From contig DJYX01000086.1 of assembly GCA_002450295.1 (NCBI GenBank), positions 1,934 through 18,375 of the forward strand: DNA of 16,442 bases, read 5' to 3'. Shown here piece by piece: positions 13,855-16,442 of the stretch. Numbering within the stretch: the stretch's first letter is position 1; each line of letters begins with the position of its first letter. This DNA comes from Deltaproteobacteria bacterium UBA6967. Its GTDB lineage: Bacteria > SAR324 > NAC60-12. A program made the position numbers and the translations under genes. Below the pieces are notes generated by a model. The model saw only the letters and a program-made list of their open reading frames with translations. It was not told the DNA's origin and searched no databases.

Positions 13855-14850
13855 ATGTTTGTTCTCAAAAGACTGCTATTTGTCCTTCTGGTGGTTTGGT
13901 CTGCCTCCACCATTACTTTTTTTATTCCCAGAATCTCAGATATTAATCCGATCCGGGAACGCTTTGCAGAATTGGCCCGTTTGGGTGGATTCTCTGCGGG
14001 TGAGTTGGAGAAGATCGTTGAGTCTTACTCCAAGGCTTTTGGGCTCGATAAACCTCTGATGCAGCAATATTTCGATTACATTGGAGGGGTGATGACCCTG
14101 GACTTTGGGGTATCACTGAACAAATTTCCTAAAACTGTCCTCATGTTGATTGCCGAGTCCTTACCATGGACGATCGGCCTGATCCTTGTTACCACGATTC
14201 TTTCTTTTGTGATTGGGAATCTCGTTGGTGCTCTGGCTGCCTGGCCGCTTTCTCCCAGATGGGTTCGCGGTGTTTCTACCAGCTTTATTTTGTTTCAAGG
14301 GGTTCCTCCAGTCCTGCTCGCGATTTTATTGATTTTCTTTGTAGCTTTTAAACTAAATATCCTGCCGATCGCGGGTGCCTATTCGATCGGGACCGTTCCT
14401 GATTTCACCTTCGAGTTTCTATTAGATGTGTTGAGGCATCAGGTCTTGCCCGGTATCGCCCTCATCTTCGGGTCCCTCGGAACGTGGGTGCTCTCAATGC
14501 GGGGAATGGGCATTACAATTCAAGGTGAAGACTATGTGGTCTTTGCAGAACACAAGGGGTTGAGTTCTTACACGATCTTTAAGGACTATTACCTGAGAAA
14601 CGCCATGTTGCCCCAGGTCACCGCCCTTGCCCTGGCGCTTGGCAATGTGATCACCTCCGCGATCGTCGTAGAGACTATCTTTGGCCTTCCTGGTCTCGGG
14701 TTTGTTTTGATCACAGCGATTCGCTCCAACGACTTTTTGGTGATCTACGGGATCGTCCTGTTTATCACGATTGCCGTGGCCGTGTTGATGGCTCTGGTAG
14801 AGTTGCTCTATCCCTTGTTGGATCCACGCGTGCGACAAGGTCAAGAATGA
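13855..14850 (+). CDS. Opp/Dpp-type ABC permease, DppB-like
   Basis: A 331-residue inner-membrane permease. It has a first membrane segment at about residues 7-25, a periplasmic loop with the family's GLDKPLMQQYFDYIGGVMTLDFGVS block, then five further hydrophobic stretches. The cytoplasmic-loop motif for ATPase contact is visible as AEHKGLSSYTIFKDYYLRNAMLPQ, followed by ETIFGLPGLG, both characteristic of DppB/OppB. The length is typical. Its ribosome binding site is weak (GAG 6 nt before the ATG), and a hairpin separates it from the binding-protein gene. The stop codon overlaps the next start as ATGA. Confidence 0.9.
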   Translation: MFVLKRLLFVLLVVWSASTITFFIPRISDINPIRERFAELARLGGFSAGELEKIVESYSKAFGLDKPLMQQYFDYIGGVMTLDFGVSLNKFPKTVLMLIAESLPWTIGLILVTTILSFVIGNLVGALAAWPLSPRWVRGVSTSFILFQGVPPVLLAILLIFFVAFKLNILPIAGAYSIGTVPDFTFEFLLDVLRHQVLPGIALIFGSLGTWVLSMRGMGITIQGEDYVVFAEHKGLSSYTIFKDYYLRNAMLPQVTALALALGNVITSAIVVETIFGLPGLGFVLITAIRSNDFLVIYGIVLFITIAVAVLMALVELLYPLLDPRVRQGQE

Positions 14851-15689
14851 TCAATTACTTCAAGCGCAACATCAGCCTGACAATTGGTCTCGGGTTGCTA
14901 ATTTTTTTGATTCTCTTCACAGTGCACGGGCTGTTGACGATTGAGTTCAAGCAGGCCTATCCATTGGCTGTGCGGCCCAAGCAACCGCCAAGTCTGAAAT
15001 ACTTATTTGGGACTGATTTCTTCGGGCGGGATCTCTACACCGCAATGGTTGTGGGAGTTTGGCAAACCGCCATCATTGGTTTACTGGCAGGAGCCGCAGG
15101 AACGATCATTGGCATCGTGCTGGGATTCATTTCTGCTTACTTCTCAGGACTGGTTGACGCGGCTATCAAATTCATCTGCCAGATTCTCACCCCGATCCCG
15201 GCCTTTCTAATCCAGGTTGTGATTGCCAGTTCGATTGACAAGCGGGATGTCACGATCATCACGATGGCAGTTGTCGTTTTTCTGCTCTCCTGGATGGCGC
15301 CAACACTGGTCATTCGTTCACAGGTGCTCTCGATGCGAGAACGCCAGTTCGTTGCTGTCGCCAAGCTCTCCGGAATGAACTCATTAGAAATCATCTTCAA
15401 GGAAATCTTTCCGAATCTCTTGCCGTTCATTGCGGCGGCTTTTGTCGCTCAGGTCTTTCAAGCCGTCTTTGCTTCCTTCTATCTCGCTGTGATTGGTCTC
15501 GGCCCCTTGCGTGAACCCTTGCTGGGCAACACAATCTGGGCTGCGCAAAGTCAATCTGCCTTCTTCAATGGTTGGTGGTGGTGGCCTGTTGGACCGTCCT
15601 TAGCGATGATCCTGATTTTGGGCTCGCTAGCGTTGATCAACATGGGTCTGGATGAAATGGCAAATCCCCGCATCCGCAATAAGGAATAA
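14847..15689 (+). CDS. Opp/Dpp-type ABC permease, DppC-like
   Basis: A 280-residue second permease. It begins with one membrane segment (about 10-30), then the DppC hallmark LFGTDFFGRDLYTAMVVGVWQTAIIGLLA, quoted here only through its key residues GTDFFGRDL. The ATPase-contact loop is AVAKLSGMNSLEIIFKEIFP, close to the family's EAA motif. The start shares ATGA with the preceding permease, indicating translational coupling and a heterodimeric channel. An unusual feature is the NGWWWWPVGPSL run near the C-terminus; the W-rich 'W..P' segment itself is common in DppC proteins. It is followed after 2 nt by the ATPase gene. Confidence 0.88.
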   Translation: MINYFKRNISLTIGLGLLIFLILFTVHGLLTIEFKQAYPLAVRPKQPPSLKYLFGTDFFGRDLYTAMVVGVWQTAIIGLLAGAAGTIIGIVLGFISAYFSGLVDAAIKFICQILTPIPAFLIQVVIASSIDKRDVTIITMAVVVFLLSWMAPTLVIRSQVLSMRERQFVAVAKLSGMNSLEIIFKEIFPNLLPFIAAAFVAQVFQAVFASFYLAVIGLGPLREPLLGNTIWAAQSQSAFFNGWWWWPVGPSLAMILILGSLALINMGLDEMANPRIRNKE

Positions 15690-15691
15690 CG

Positions 15692-16442
15692 TTGGAACAT
15701 TTGTTGGACATCACAGGCCTGACCGTCAGCTACTACACTGACATTGGTCGGGCCATCGCCTTAAATCAAGTGGACCTGAAACTCAAACAGGGCGAAAAAC
15801 TGGGTTTGGTAGGCGAATCCGGCTCTGGAAAGAGCACGATGGGCTTAGCCATGATGCGGATGATCAAGCCACCTGGGAAGGTAGAAGGTGGCTCCGTTGT
15901 CATTGGTGGGGTGGACATGCTGCAGCTCAGCGACAAGGAAATGCTCAAGAGGCGACTCAGCACGATCTCCTACATTCCTCAGGGGGCGATGAATTCGCTG
16001 AATCCTGTGTTGAAGATCAAGCGTCAGATGATTGACGCCTATAAGGCACATTATCCGAACCACAAGCTGGATCAGATCCTCCAGTTGGCACATGAGGCCA
16101 TGACCTCTGTGGAGTTGCCGGCGCATGTGCTGGAGATGCATCCTCACGAACTATCCGGAGGTATGAAGCAGCGAGTCTGTATTGCCATTGGGATCTTGCT
16201 CCGACCCCAGATCATCATTGCCGATGAGCCAACCAGTGCGCTTGATGTAGTGACTCAGCGTCAGGTGATCGAGACGCTCAACCGGGTACAGCAGAAGATT
16301 GGTTCTGCATTGATTTTGATCGGTCACGACATGGGCCTGATGGCCCAGTCGATGGACAAGGTAGCGGTGATGTATGCTGGAGAAATTGTGGAAATCAATG
16401 ACGTGCAAACGGTCTTCACCAGTCCCAAACATCCCTACACGC
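15692..16442 (+). CDS. Opp/Dpp-type ABC transporter ATPase, DppD-like (3' partial)
   Basis: The gene starts at TTG 15692, with AAGGAA at 15681-15686 as ribosome binding site and only 2 nt after the DppC stop. No in-frame ATG or GTG exists ahead of the conserved N-terminal domain, so TTG is well supported. It is cut by the window edge after 250 codons. Walker A GESGSGKST is at residues 41-49, the Q-loop in YIPQGAMNSLNP, signature LSGGMKQR starting at 154, Walker B IIADEP with D178/E179, and switch H212 (IGHDMG). The fragment ends at SPKHPYT, the usual lead-in to the C-terminal oligopeptide-type domain. A second ATPase (DppF-like) would be expected next, outside the window. Confidence 0.92.
   Translation, partial: MEHLLDITGLTVSYYTDIGRAIALNQVDLKLKQGEKLGLVGESGSGKSTMGLAMMRMIKPPGKVEGGSVVIGGVDMLQLSDKEMLKRRLSTISYIPQGAMNSLNPVLKIKRQMIDAYKAHYPNHKLDQILQLAHEAMTSVELPAHVLEMHPHELSGGMKQRVCIAIGILLRPQIIIADEPTSALDVVTQRQVIETLNRVQQKIGSALILIGHDMGLMAQSMDKVAVMYAGEIVEINDVQTVFTSPKHPYT

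Noticed and set aside
1-16442. Mobile elements, CRISPR arrays, tRNA or rRNA genes
   Set aside because: No transposase or integrase motif, no regularly spaced repeats, and no cloverleaf or rRNA-like stretch was seen on reading both strands.

Overview
The window looks like a chromosomal stretch from a Gram-negative, probably proteobacterial, heterotroph. The signs are a MipA/OmpV-type outer-membrane barrel at the left edge, two complete binding-protein-dependent import systems with Sec signal peptides, and GGAGG-like ribosome binding sites. Base composition looks intermediate and even. I see no tRNA, rRNA, insertion sequence, CRISPR array or phage gene. The lineage cannot be fixed from the sequence alone.

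Left part (1-4066). The C-terminal half of a MipA/OmpV-like protein runs in from the left. A minus-strand pair follows: a small Rieske [2Fe-2S] protein whose 3' end overlaps by 14 nt a HypF-like gene that keeps only the acylphosphatase and zinc-finger domains. Divergent from it is a YfbR-like HD-domain phosphohydrolase. That gene converges, across a hairpin, on a minus-strand amidase-signature hydrolase.

Middle part (4067-11598). This is the most coherent block, a sugar or sugar-acid catabolic cluster. A DgoR-like GntR/FCD repressor (minus) is divergent from an enolase-superfamily enzyme resembling D-galactarolactone cycloisomerase. Then come a XylF-like sugar-binding protein, a single-domain sugar ABC ATPase, a XylH-like permease, a gluconate-2-dehydrogenase-subunit-3-like small subunit and a GMC flavoprotein dehydrogenase. 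All plus-strand genes are closely spaced and two overlap, so one operon is likely. The divergent intergenic region carries a perfect 10+10 bp inverted repeat lying over a putative -10 box, a good candidate operator. The inferred logic is import of a sugar or sugar acid by the ABC system, oxidation by the GMC pair (which shows no export signal), and isomerisation or dehydration by the enolase-superfamily enzyme.

Right part (11599-16442). A 453-nt non-coding leader holds a 24-bp perfect AT palindrome, a TTGACA box, two tandem hairpins and an isolated AGGAGG. It precedes an Opp/Dpp-type ABC operon: family-5 binding protein, intercistronic hairpin, two permeases (ATGA overlap) and the first ATPase, which starts at TTG and runs off the right edge. 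The substrate may be peptides or oligosaccharides.

The less ordinary points are the truncated HypF coupled to a Rieske protein, the Asp-to-Glu change in the expected His-Asp dyad of the enolase-superfamily enzyme, the lost third metal-ligand His in the GntR regulator, the apparently cytoplasmic GMC pair without a cytochrome subunit, and the structured leader of the peptide/oligosaccharide operon. I did not find a clearly new multi-gene system.
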